In this document: piece by piece, positions 48,809 through 56,602 of the stretch
Layout: every line of letters begins with the position of its first letter
How positions within the stretch are numbered: the first letter of the stretch is position 1
NCBI RefSeq assembly: GCF_004362895.1
Contig: NZ_SNXI01000001.1
Span: forward strand, 310,001 to 374,000
Reading direction: 5' to 3'
DNA from: Idiomarina aquatica
GTDB lineage: Bacteria > Pseudomonadota > Gammaproteobacteria > Enterobacterales > Alteromonadaceae
DNA length: 64,000 bases
Position numbers and translations under genes: made by a program
Notes under the pieces: model-generated
What the model was told of the DNA's origin: nothing
What the model saw: only the letters and a program-made list of their open reading frames with translations
Database searches by the model: none

Positions 48809-49693
48809 TTAATCCTTCCAGTCACCCGCTAGCTTGTCCAGGCGTGCCATCAGGCTTGAGGTATCCCAACGGCTTCCGCCCATGGCCTGCACTTCGCCAT
48901 AAAACTGATCGAGCAACGCCGTTACTGGTAAAGCTGCACCTCGGCGCTGGGCTTCTTTTAACGCAATACCCAAGTCTTTGCGCATCCAGTCGACCGCAAA
49001 GCCATGTTCGTACTCTTGATCCCACATGGTGCGGTAGCGATTGACCAACTGCCAGGAACCGGCTGAGCCGGCACTCACTGCTTCAACTAATTTATCCGGG
49101 TCCAGACCCACTTTACGAGCCAGATGCAAGCCCTCTGCTACCCCCTGAACCGCATTAGCAATACATATTTGATTAACCATTTTAGCGAGTTGACCGCTGC
49201 CGGCCGGGCCCATCAATACCCGAGTCTTGGCATAACACTCCAATACCTGTTGCGCTTTATCAAAGGTTTCCTGCTCGCCGCCGACCATGGTCGTCATAAC
49301 ACCATTTTCCGCACCCGCCTGGCCGCCGGAAACAGGCGCATCCAAAAACGTACCTTCTTTCTCACGAACAGCTTGATCCAGCTCTTTGGCCAACTCTGCC
49401 GAGGCGGTAGTGTGATCGATAACAATAGCGCCCGGCTTTAGTTGTGCTAACAAGCCATCATCGCCATAAAATACGCTGCGCACGTCATCATCGTTGCCCA
49501 CGCAAACCATCACAAAATCGCTGTCTTTTGCAGCATCTGCTGGTGTTGTACCCATTCGTCCCTGGTATTCGCTAACCCATTGTTCAGCTTTGCTGGCTGT
49601 GCGGTTATACACACAAACGTCAAAACCGGCATGTTGTAAATGCCGCGCCATGGGGTAACCCATCACGCCAAGTCCGATAAACGTACACTTCAT
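48809..49693 (-). CDS. NAD(P)-dependent beta-hydroxyacid dehydrogenase
   Basis: A 294-residue enzyme of the 3-hydroxyisobutyrate / tartronate-semialdehyde reductase family. It has the Rossmann motif FIGLGVMGYPMARHL (residues 5-19), the substrate-binding FLDAPVSGGQAGAE and the catalytic lysine in GQLAKMVNQI. Relatives include GarR, MmsB and succinic-semialdehyde reductases; the exact substrate is not evident. Its ATG overlaps the stop of the lipid kinase gene by 4 nt. Confidence 0.9.
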   Translation of the reverse strand: MKCTFIGLGVMGYPMARHLQHAGFDVCVYNRTASKAEQWVSEYQGRMGTTPADAAKDSDFVMVCVGNDDDVRSVFYGDDGLLAQLKPGAIVIDHTTASAELAKELDQAVREKEGTFLDAPVSGGQAGAENGVMTTMVGGEQETFDKAQQVLECYAKTRVLMGPAGSGQLAKMVNQICIANAVQGVAEGLHLARKVGLDPDKLVEAVSAGSAGSWQLVNRYRTMWDQEYEHGFAVDWMRKDLGIALKEAQRRGAALPVTALLDQFYGEVQAMGGSRWDTSSLMARLDKLAGDWKD

Positions 49694-50544
49694 GGTTGTA
49701 TCTCCTTACTAGGTACTCTGACTTTTATAAAGCTCTTGAGAGTGGTGGCTTTGCCGGCATTCGGCAACGGGTAAAGCTCGCCATCAATTTCCAAAGCCGA
49801 TGCAGTAAACGTAAATTCGTTATCGCGGGTTACTTTAACCAAGGGGTGGCGCATATGTTTGCCACGTAATACCGACCATAACACACCGAGTAATTTTCGC
49901 TTTGACGCAGCCGCAACAACAACCTGCGTTAATTGACCATCCCGCCGTTTGGCTGTGGGTGCCAACTGTATTCCGCCGCCAAGGTAACGGCCGACTAGCA
50001 CCGAGCGTAACACCGGCGCAGACTGACCTGTATAGCGGTATCTCAACCACCAGCCAAGCACGCCTGTGAGGTAACTAAATTTGCCCAGCCAGCGCTTCAC
50101 ACCCGCCGAGTGTTGTCGTATTAAATCTACCGGCAAGCCATCACTCGCTGCATTCAAAAAACGTATACCGTTAATTTCGGCTATGTCCAGTTGTCGTTGA
50201 CTTAGTAACTCGTCTGGCTGCATTCTCCAATCGGCTCTATAAAGACCAATATCGCGGGCAAAGTCGTTACCGGTGCCACACGGGATGACAGAAATCAATA
50301 AACGCTGAGCCTGCTCCTCGGTTAATTGGTTAACTAACCAGTGAGCCGTGCCGTCTCCGGCCAGCAAAATCACCTCGTTAGCGCGTTCCAGCAAACGGTG
50401 CAGATTTAATATATCAATGGTTTCATCTGCCTGCGTCTTAAGCGTTAGCACATCATGCCCTTGCTGCTGCAACCAATTTTGATAGCGGGGCTGCCAATGA
50501 CGAGCGCGTCGACTGCCGCCATGTTCGATTAACAAGATCGTCAT
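49690..50544 (-). CDS. diacylglycerol/lipid kinase-family protein (YegS/DagK type)
   Basis: A 284-residue DAGK-catalytic-domain protein with the nucleotide site ILLAGDGTAHWLVNQL (GDGT at residues 63-66) and IPCGTGNDFARDIG. The usual ASIGFDA-like motif is replaced by NAASDGLPVDLIRQ. C-terminal LEIDGELYPLPNAG matches the second domain of this kinase family. The lipid substrate is unknown. It overlaps cmoM and the dehydrogenase gene by 4 nt each, so the genes are translationally coupled. Confidence 0.85.
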   Translation of the reverse strand: MTILLIEHGGSRRARHWQPRYQNWLQQQGHDVLTLKTQADETIDILNLHRLLERANEVILLAGDGTAHWLVNQLTEEQAQRLLISVIPCGTGNDFARDIGLYRADWRMQPDELLSQRQLDIAEINGIRFLNAASDGLPVDLIRQHSAGVKRWLGKFSYLTGVLGWWLRYRYTGQSAPVLRSVLVGRYLGGGIQLAPTAKRRDGQLTQVVVAAASKRKLLGVLWSVLRGKHMRHPLVKVTRDNEFTFTASALEIDGELYPLPNAGKATTLKSFIKVRVPSKEIQP

Positions 50545-51341
50545 ACGGACTTCTCGATCAGCCAGTGTTGGTAACGACCTAATTCTTTAAACGGCGATTG
50601 CTGATTGTATTTAAGTTCCAGCTCCAGTAGTTCGTCAAAACGCTGCTGATCTTCGATATCGCGTAAATAATCATGAAAACAGCGCACACCGGTTTGTTGT
50701 GTTACGTTCAGGCCGGCCTGCTTTAACCAGCTTAAAACTTGCTCAGGATCATGCGGCGTTTGCGGGCTCAAACGCACGGTTTTCTTTACTTTTAAGCCGC
50801 GAGCAATGTAATCAAAGTTACCATATACCGCATTTGCCATCAGTTGTGCATTACGATTATAAAACATCAACGACAGCACCCCGCCGGGCTTCAGCAGCTC
50901 TGATAATTGCCGGATTGCCTTTTGTCCATCCTCTACCCACTCAAGCATGGCATGGCATAAAATCAAGCTGAACTGTTGTCCGGGTAATTGACTCGGTAAC
51001 TCGTTAAGCGGTGCAGCAATGTATTGCGCAAAACGCCCTAAACTGAGTTGCTCGTGCCGTTGCTGAGCCTCTTGCACCATTTCCAGCGATATATCGGTGT
51101 GAATGAGGTGATGCCCTTGCGCCAAAAACCATTCGTTTACCTGCCCCAGCCCTGCTCCAACATCCAAAACAGTACGTTTAGGCCCGTCAATTAAAGGTAG
51201 CAGGTCTCGCTTAAGCACCGCCATGCGCAGTCGGCCTTTGGTACTGTCATAAATATTGCGGGCGAATTTTTTACTGATCCCGGTAAAGTCACCACGCTGC
51301 GCTTTCGGCTGGCCGTGCTTTTTATTTTTGGCCTGACTCAC
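50541..51341 (-). CDS. cmoM: tRNA 5-carboxymethoxyuridine methyltransferase
   Basis: SAM-dependent methyltransferase that converts cmo5U to mcmo5U at the tRNA wobble position. The 266-residue protein closely parallels E. coli CmoM (SmtA): KKFARNIYDSTKGRLRMAVL, VLDVGAGLGQ (SAM loop), LCHAMLEWVEDG, LLKPGGVLSLMFYNRNAQL, NFDYIARGLKVKK and VRCFHDYLRD. The start is a GTG whose last base overlaps the nif3-family TGA. It carries a basic N-terminal extension of about 20 residues. Confidence 0.92.
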   Translation of the reverse strand: MSQAKNKKHGQPKAQRGDFTGISKKFARNIYDSTKGRLRMAVLKRDLLPLIDGPKRTVLDVGAGLGQVNEWFLAQGHHLIHTDISLEMVQEAQQRHEQLSLGRFAQYIAAPLNELPSQLPGQQFSLILCHAMLEWVEDGQKAIRQLSELLKPGGVLSLMFYNRNAQLMANAVYGNFDYIARGLKVKKTVRLSPQTPHDPEQVLSWLKQAGLNVTQQTGVRCFHDYLRDIEDQQRFDELLELELKYNQQSPFKELGRYQHWLIEKSV

Positions 51342-52096
51342 GCGGGGTTATCCACGTCAATGAATTCGACATCTAAATCAAACTGCTGTTGCAAGTACTC
51401 GCCCAAAGCCTTTGCGCCGTATCGCTCGGTAGCGTGATGTCCGGCAGCATAAAAGGCGATACCCTGCTCTCGGGCACTATGAACTGTCTGTTCTGATACC
51501 TCGCCGGTAATAAACGCATCAACACCCAATGCCGCAGCTTGATCAATAAAGCCCTGCCCACCCCCAGTGCACCATGCTAACCGCGTAATCTGACGGTCCA
51601 CCGGCACATAACAGGTCAATGGCCGTTGTAATCGTTGCGCTAACGCCTCAGCCATTGCATCGCTTGATTGCGGAGCACAACGACCAATAACCAGCGCACA
51701 AGCAGGATCATACGCATCAGCGGGTCCTTCAATCTGCCAATCCATGAGTTTAGCAAGCTGCGTGTTATTGCCCCAATCCGGATGAACATCTAAAGGCAAG
51801 TGATAGGCTAACAAGTTAATCTCGTGCTGCAGTAAACGTTTAATGCGCCGTTGTTTCATACCAACAATAGCCTGGGGCTCATTCTTCCAAAAGTAGCCAT
51901 GATGAACCAACAGTGCGTCCGCGTTTGAGCTAACAGCATGTTCAATAAGTGCCTGACTTGCAGTAACGCCGCAAACAATACGCTCAATCCGGTCACTGCC
52001 CTCGACCTGAAGGCCATTAGGACAAAAGTCGCGGATTTTATCAGTGTTCAACTGCTGATTTAAATAGGCCACTAATTCATCACGATTTACTGCCAT
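51338..52096 (-). CDS. Nif3-family (DUF34) dinuclear-metal protein
   Basis: A 252-residue YbgI/Nif3 homologue. Conserved metal ligands are visible in LLVHHGYFWKNEP, LLAYHLPLDVHPDWGNN, FITGEVSEQTVHSAREQGIAFYAAGHHATERYG. Relatives form hexameric toroids with two metals and some act as GTP cyclohydrolase-like hydrolases, but the physiological role of the family is unsettled. First gene of the nif3-cmoM-lipid kinase-dehydrogenase run; divergent from the H1-like gene. Confidence 0.9.
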   Translation of the reverse strand: MAVNRDELVAYLNQQLNTDKIRDFCPNGLQVEGSDRIERIVCGVTASQALIEHAVSSNADALLVHHGYFWKNEPQAIVGMKQRRIKRLLQHEINLLAYHLPLDVHPDWGNNTQLAKLMDWQIEGPADAYDPACALVIGRCAPQSSDAMAEALAQRLQRPLTCYVPVDRQITRLAWCTGGGQGFIDQAAALGVDAFITGEVSEQTVHSAREQGIAFYAAGHHATERYGAKALGEYLQQQFDLDVEFIDVDNPA

Positions 52097-52255
52097 AAGG
52101 CGAACTCCCGCTAGTTGTTGTATCGAGTTAATACGGTCATCCGATAAATTCTACCCGAAATTAGACAATAATCCGAAAAAACGGTATAAACAGTGGTGTA
52201 GCGTAATTTTTGCACGAAAATGTTATTTAATTTGAGACCGAATAGGAATCGTTGA

Positions 52256-52645
52256 ATGAGCAAACTGGACAAAGATAAAGTACTTGCCGAGTACGAAGAA
52301 GCGTACAAGAAGGCCCATGGTAAAAAGCCGACTATCGAGGCAAGTAACGGTTGGTATAGTGTCGATGGTGGCAAAAATGTGCGCCTGGCGCAGTTAGCGG
52401 AAGAAGCCAAAACCTTAGCCGGCGGAAAGACTGCAGAGAAAAAGGCACCTGCGAAGAAAACCGAGAGCAAGAAGCCTGCGTCTAAAGCCTCAACGGCTAA
52501 GAAACCAGCCGCAAAAAAAGCCCCGGCGAAAAAGTCGGCAGCTAAAAAGTCATCAGCTAATGGTGGCTTAACGGCAAAAGAATTGTGGCGTCAAAAACTC
52601 GAGCAAGATGCAACCGAGTGTCGCCTGCCGAGGGGCTCAGCCTAA
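52256..52645 (+). CDS. histone H1-like lysine/alanine-rich protein
   Basis: A 129-residue basic protein. Residues 1-60 form a compact region (KVLAEYEEAYKKAHGKKP, then NGWYSVDGGKNVRLAQLAEEAK), residues 60-102 are a KKPAAKKAPAKK-type tail like eukaryotic H1, AlgP or HctB, and the last 25 residues (LTAKELWRQKLEQDATECRLP) are not repetitive. It may bind nucleic acid or compact the nucleoid; this is inferred from composition alone. The ribosome site AGGAAT is acceptable. Single gene, divergent from the Nif3-family gene. Confidence 0.75.
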   Translation: MSKLDKDKVLAEYEEAYKKAHGKKPTIEASNGWYSVDGGKNVRLAQLAEEAKTLAGGKTAEKKAPAKKTESKKPASKASTAKKPAAKKAPAKKSAAKKSSANGGLTAKELWRQKLEQDATECRLPRGSA

Positions 52646-52674
52646 TAAATAAAGGATCGTGCCGTGAGCACAAC

Positions 52675-52926
52675 CTAAAGGACGTCGGGATTTTTCCCGG
52701 CGACCTTGTCAATAGGGACCTTAATTTTGCGGTAGCGATACACCAGAAATTGATTACGCTTTAGGTACACTTTCTCAGTACCAAAGTCTGCCTGGCTCAC
52801 AAGGTAGCGCCCGTCATTAAGCTCTTCTTTTACAATACCCAGCTTTCCCGCATGTTCTCCGCGTTTTACAAACACGGTTTGCCCGTTAATTCTGGGGTTG
52901 TTATAAGAAAATGTAGGTCCGCTCAT
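52675..52926 (-). CDS. small hypothetical protein with a KOW-like motif
   Basis: An 83-residue protein (MSGPTFSYNNPRINGQ start) with VKRGEHAGKLGIVKEELNDG, similar to the KOW nucleic-acid-binding motif, then LVSQADFGTEKVYLKRNQF. The ATG at 52926 has AGAG just upstream. An ATG 13 codons earlier lies within a TATAAT-like -10 hexamer (52964-52969) and is unlikely. It is 48 nt after the DUF3833 gene and may have its own promoter. I do not recognise a named family. Confidence 0.6.
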   Translation of the reverse strand: MSGPTFSYNNPRINGQTVFVKRGEHAGKLGIVKEELNDGRYLVSQADFGTEKVYLKRNQFLVYRYRKIKVPIDKVAGKNPDVL

Positions 52927-53013
52927 GTTCTCTGCTATTCCTCTGGGTACAGACTGCTGCGCCATTATACTCAGGTTATCGGCAGTGAACAGCGGATCTT
53001 AACGTTTGTCGGC

Positions 53014-53550
53014 CTAGCGTTTTCCGATGTAGAGCGTTATTTCACCCACTGGAATACCGAATTTGTACATTTTGGTGCGGTTGATCATGTTGTCTTCGTC
53101 GATCAAGTACATCCAGTCATCCAGGCTCAATGCCATCGTGCTACCGTCGTCCATGGTCACGTTAAGCACATATTGCCAGTTAAGTGCATTACCCGCTGTT
53201 GTGCCAACCGCTACGCCTTCAACGTCGCTAGCTCGCCCTTCGTAGGTATTGGGACCGGTTTTGGTTAGTTTCCATATCCGTTCCTGAGTGCTGCCGTCAG
53301 CGTAATAGAATTGCTCGTCCAACGTACCTTCGTTGCCATCCCAGGTGCCGACCATCTCGACCCGAAAGCGTTGAATAACATCATCCGAATAGTCTTGTAC
53401 CGTACCATAGGCAACCAGTTCACCACTAAAAAATTCTTCCAGTTGCAACTTGGGTTCCCGCCCCTGGTAATCATCGATGCTGGTAGAGCAAGCTGTAAGC
53501 CCAAGCGTGGTTACAAAAATAACAGCAAAACGTTTGAATAACTGACTCAT
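53014..53550 (-). CDS. DUF3833 lipoprotein
   Basis: A 178-residue DUF3833 protein with a lipoprotein signal (LGLTACSTS, lipidated cysteine near residue 21) and family text LQLEEFFSGELVAYGTVQDYSDDV, FYYADGSTQERIWKL and LNWQYVLNVTMDDGSTMALSLDDWMY. Likely anchored to the outer membrane, facing the periplasm. It is the last coupled gene of the photolyase-cfa operon, overlapping its upstream neighbour by 4 nt. Function unknown; homologues keep company with cfa and DUF1365 genes. Confidence 0.88.
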   Translation of the reverse strand: MSQLFKRFAVIFVTTLGLTACSTSIDDYQGREPKLQLEEFFSGELVAYGTVQDYSDDVIQRFRVEMVGTWDGNEGTLDEQFYYADGSTQERIWKLTKTGPNTYEGRASDVEGVAVGTTAGNALNWQYVLNVTMDDGSTMALSLDDWMYLIDEDNMINRTKMYKFGIPVGEITLYIGKR

Positions 53551-54086
53551 GAGGATGCTCCTGTTAGCTCATCACGCTCGTCTTCATAGCGCGACTCGGG
53601 CGATAACCAAATCGCTAAAAACTGTTCGGTAAAGGTGGAATTCTCGATCGTTCCCAGCAACTTATCGCCCTGGTAAAAGTCTGCATGGCCGTCTTCGTTT
53701 TCAACCAATGCCAGACAATCCCCTTCTTTTATATTGGGCCAAATTTGGTTAAGCGTATCTAACCACTGTTGCTGATCTTGGTGAGCAAATCCGAGGCGTT
53801 GCCATTCTTCGGCTGTCTTATCAACCAAGTCCGCGACCTTGATGTCGCGTAGATAATCTAACACCAATGTTTTGCGCTGCTGTTTTCTTTGCTGCCAGTC
53901 AAAGTCGCCACTGTTCGTAAACAAGCGGGCATCGTAAACATCCCAAAACAGCACGCTCAGTCGAGTTTCGCCTACTCTATTTTGATCTTTGGGCACCGCA
54001 CTATCGCAATCACTGGCAAACGCCAGCGACGGTGTAAACGCCAGAGCCAACGCTATTGCAAGACTTGATTTAATCAATCGATTCAT
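53547..54086 (-). CDS. chalcone-isomerase-like periplasmic protein
   Basis: A 179-residue protein with a cleavable signal (about residues 1-24, ending LAFA). The mature part has VGETRLSVLFWDVYDARLFT and LVLDYLRDIKVADLVDKTAEEW, the pattern of the chalcone isomerase-like domain found in bacterial fatty-acid-binding-type proteins. The plant enzyme's activity is not implied; the fold is known to bind fatty acids. It overlaps the genes on both sides by 4 nt. Confidence 0.85.
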   Translation of the reverse strand: MNRLIKSSLAIALALAFTPSLAFASDCDSAVPKDQNRVGETRLSVLFWDVYDARLFTNSGDFDWQQRKQQRKTLVLDYLRDIKVADLVDKTAEEWQRLGFAHQDQQQWLDTLNQIWPNIKEGDCLALVENEDGHADFYQGDKLLGTIENSTFTEQFLAIWLSPESRYEDERDELTGASS

Positions 54087-54592
54087 AACACTAACCTCTC
54101 GTTGTCACCGGCTTTCAGCGCACGACAAAAAAACAACATAAACAACGCCCAGACAATGGCATAGGTCACTATCAGCTGAATAACCGAATCACTGGTGCCG
54201 GCACCAAAACTGACGCCAACCCAGTAACTGAAAGGGCCGGATATAGCTCCCGCCAACGCCGCTATTGCCGGTTTTTCGGCAAGCCAGTCTAACGACAGCG
54301 GTGCCATTGCAGCAAAGCCGACCCATAAGAACGCCAGCCATAGCGGGAACAAACCGCCAGTAAAGTCTATGGTGCCCAGCCCCGTCGCTATAGCTTCGAG
54401 TAAAAGTCCCACCGCCAGCAGTTGTAAAATAAGCCGTAACCGGATTTTGGCGACAAATAAGCTGTAAACAATTTGCACAACAACCAAAGCAGCGGTCAGC
54501 CAAATGTAATCCGCTCGTCCTGCAACCGCGGACATCCACAACACGTTAAAAATGACGAATGCGGCAATCTTGTGCTTCAATGAATCACTCAT
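54083..54592 (-). CDS. DUF2878 inner-membrane protein
   Basis: A 169-residue hydrophobic protein with about five membrane helices (first at residues 10-25; others near 30-47, 52-68, 80-97 and 130-160). The family is DUF2878, judged from ILWMSAVAGRAD near the start and from its constant place after cfa in this cluster. It could hold or deliver the lipid substrate of the neighbouring enzymes; no function is established. Overlaps cfa by 8 nt. Confidence 0.8.
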   Translation of the reverse strand: MSDSLKHKIAAFVIFNVLWMSAVAGRADYIWLTAALVVVQIVYSLFVAKIRLRLILQLLAVGLLLEAIATGLGTIDFTGGLFPLWLAFLWVGFAAMAPLSLDWLAEKPAIAALAGAISGPFSYWVGVSFGAGTSDSVIQLIVTYAIVWALFMLFFCRALKAGDNERLVL

Positions 54593-55823
54593 AACGCCCT
54601 TTACTTGCTGTTAACTGAACAACCGAAACGGACTCTTCTAAAAATCCGCCCTGGCAATAACTAAAGTAGTAGTTCCACAAACGCGAGAAACGTTCGTCAT
54701 AGCCCAGGGGCTCCAACTCAGCTCGCTTGCTGTTAAAGGCTATTTGCCAACGCTTGAGGGTTTCGGCGTAACTCTTCCCCATATCCTGAACGTTACGAAC
54801 AACCATCTGTGTTTGCGTCTTATAGAGCTGCGACATCAGCTGTATCGACGGCAAAAAGCCACCAGGGAATATATGTTTTTGAATAAAATCAACCGAGCGT
54901 GAATAACTGTTATAGCGCTGATCGGCGATGGTTATAGCCTGTAATGCCATGATGCCACCCGGTTTCAACCTGTCGTTACAGGTCTTAAAAAACGTCGGTA
55001 AATATTGTTTGCCCACAGCCTCTATCATTTCGACTGATACCAGCTTGTCATACTGACCGGTTAAGTCCCGATAATCCTCTTTCAACAGAGTAATACGGTT
55101 TTCCAGCCCTTCGGCTTTTACCCGTTGCTGAGCATACTGATATTGCTCTTCAGAAATGGTCGTGGTGGTCACGTGGCAGCCATAGTGTTTTGCGGCATAA
55201 ATAGCCAAGCCCCCCCACCCGGTGCCAATTTCTAACAGGCTATCGGTGGGCTGCAGATCCAATTCACGACACAAACGATCAAGTTTTTGCTCCTGCGCTT
55301 GCTGCAAGCTGTCGTCTTCTGACAAAAACAACGCGCTCGAATACTGCATGTGCGGATCTAAAAACCGTTTATACAGTTCGTTACCCAAGTCGTAGTGCGC
55401 GGAAATATTCTTTTTTGCTTGTTGCTTGTGATTGCGATTGGCCCAATGATTAATCTTATTAATTGGAAAGGTTAGCCAGGCAATACGTGACTCAAGCTTG
55501 TCTAAAGCCGGTAAATTGCGGGCAAAGATCTGAATGACCGCGGTTAGGTCGTTGGTATCCCAGGTTTTATCAATGTAAAGTTCAGCAGCGCCAATACTGC
55601 CGCCCACTAACAGTCCACGATAAAAGCCCGGCTTTTTAACGTCGATCTCTGCACGCAGGTCGCTATGTTTTTGACCAAACTGGGCAACCATGCGCCCTTG
55701 TTCTGTTAAAACCAGCGTACCGTACTGCAGATGGCTCAGTATTTTCATCGCCAGGCTGCGAAATAACTTGTCCATGCCTTTAAATTCAAAAGGTGCCGTT
55801 AGCGCACTCTCACCATTTGCCAT
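54585..55823 (-). CDS. cfa: cyclopropane-fatty-acyl-phospholipid synthase family methyltransferase
   Basis: SAM-dependent enzyme acting on unsaturated acyl chains of membrane phospholipids. The 412-residue protein has the N-terminal CFA domain, SAHYDLGNELYKRFLD, the SAM loop LLEIGTGWGG (residues 196-205), LLKEDYRDLTGQYDKLVSVEMIEAVG, and FIQKHIFPGGFLP with the conserved aromatic residues. The next-door FAD oxidase suggests an extra oxidation or desaturation step, so the product may not be a simple cyclopropane. Preceded by a 59-nt gap with a CGTGTT/AACACG dyad. Confidence 0.93.
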   Translation of the reverse strand: MANGESALTAPFEFKGMDKLFRSLAMKILSHLQYGTLVLTEQGRMVAQFGQKHSDLRAEIDVKKPGFYRGLLVGGSIGAAELYIDKTWDTNDLTAVIQIFARNLPALDKLESRIAWLTFPINKINHWANRNHKQQAKKNISAHYDLGNELYKRFLDPHMQYSSALFLSEDDSLQQAQEQKLDRLCRELDLQPTDSLLEIGTGWGGLAIYAAKHYGCHVTTTTISEEQYQYAQQRVKAEGLENRITLLKEDYRDLTGQYDKLVSVEMIEAVGKQYLPTFFKTCNDRLKPGGIMALQAITIADQRYNSYSRSVDFIQKHIFPGGFLPSIQLMSQLYKTQTQMVVRNVQDMGKSYAETLKRWQIAFNSKRAELEPLGYDERFSRLWNYYFSYCQGGFLEESVSVVQLTASKGRYE

Positions 55824-55882
55824 GGTTTTTTCCTCTTGTATAACAGCTCGTGTTAAAACACGTATCGTTTTAAATAAAGTGT

Positions 55883-56602
55883 TTAGGGATGGCCATAAAA
55901 TGGTGTGCGTTTTACAAACAGCTTAAGTGCCTGCCAGTAAATACCGCCGATAATTTTTGCTGCCATCACCGGTGTTGTTTTAATTACGCGCTTAATCTGT
56001 TCTCGGTTTAACGGCGAACGCGATAATTTCATACCGGCGACAAAGTCTTTTTGCTCGGTTTCTGCCGCTAGTTGTATAAAACAATCGTCTTGCGGCGGAT
56101 TGATCTTCCAGCGGTAGGTCATATCAAGCGGGTTAAAAGGTGAAACGTGAAATGCTTTTTGCGTGGTTGCGTCTGGTTTGGCGAGATCCACCAGATAATA
56201 ATGGCGTTCTAACCAGGGCGTGTTACTGACTTCAGCTAACATCATGGTGTACTCACCATCTTGTTGCAGAAAATAAAAGTTAACCGGACTGAAAAACAGC
56301 CCGAATGTGCGAATGTTGCCCATAAAGAACACTCGCCCCTGCAACGTCTGCCCGGCAAGCTTAGACATTTTACTTAATGCCGCCTGCTGTAAATCGCCGG
56401 TTTCGTCTTTCAGGTAGTCTTTGCGCCTAAACCACAGCGGTGCGAAACCTTGAGTCGAAAACCAACGCGACTCGCTGTGAGCTTGCTCTAGCTCATCCAG
56501 TGCAATAAACCACTGCATAAAGCGGTAGTTAAAGGTGTGTTGCGTGGGGCGATAGCGCTGATGAAACACATCGCCCCAGTAGATACCGCTACTCAACGCC
56601 AT
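55883..56602 (-). CDS. DUF1365 protein
   Basis: A 239-residue protein of the DUF1365 family, nearly always encoded between an FAD amine oxidase and cfa. Visible family text: GDVFHQRYRPTQHTFNYRFM, LGRVFFMGNIR-like QGRVFFMGNIRTFG, FSPVNFYFLQQDG, AEVSNTPWLERHYYLVD and KAFHVSPFNPLDMTYRW. No signal peptide. Histidine and aspartate conservation hints at enzymatic activity, but none has been proven to my knowledge. It overlaps the oxidase gene by 14 nt. Confidence 0.9.
   Translation of the reverse strand: MALSSGIYWGDVFHQRYRPTQHTFNYRFMQWFIALDELEQAHSESRWFSTQGFAPLWFRRKDYLKDETGDLQQAALSKMSKLAGQTLQGRVFFMGNIRTFGLFFSPVNFYFLQQDGEYTMMLAEVSNTPWLERHYYLVDLAKPDATTQKAFHVSPFNPLDMTYRWKINPPQDDCFIQLAAETEQKDFVAGMKLSRSPLNREQIKRVIKTTPVMAAKIIGGIYWQALKLFVKRTPFYGHP

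Noticed and set aside
52111-52470. 119-residue minus-strand frame opposite the H1-like gene
   Set aside because: Antisense of lysine/alanine repeats; it spans the divergent promoter gap and lacks a start signal.
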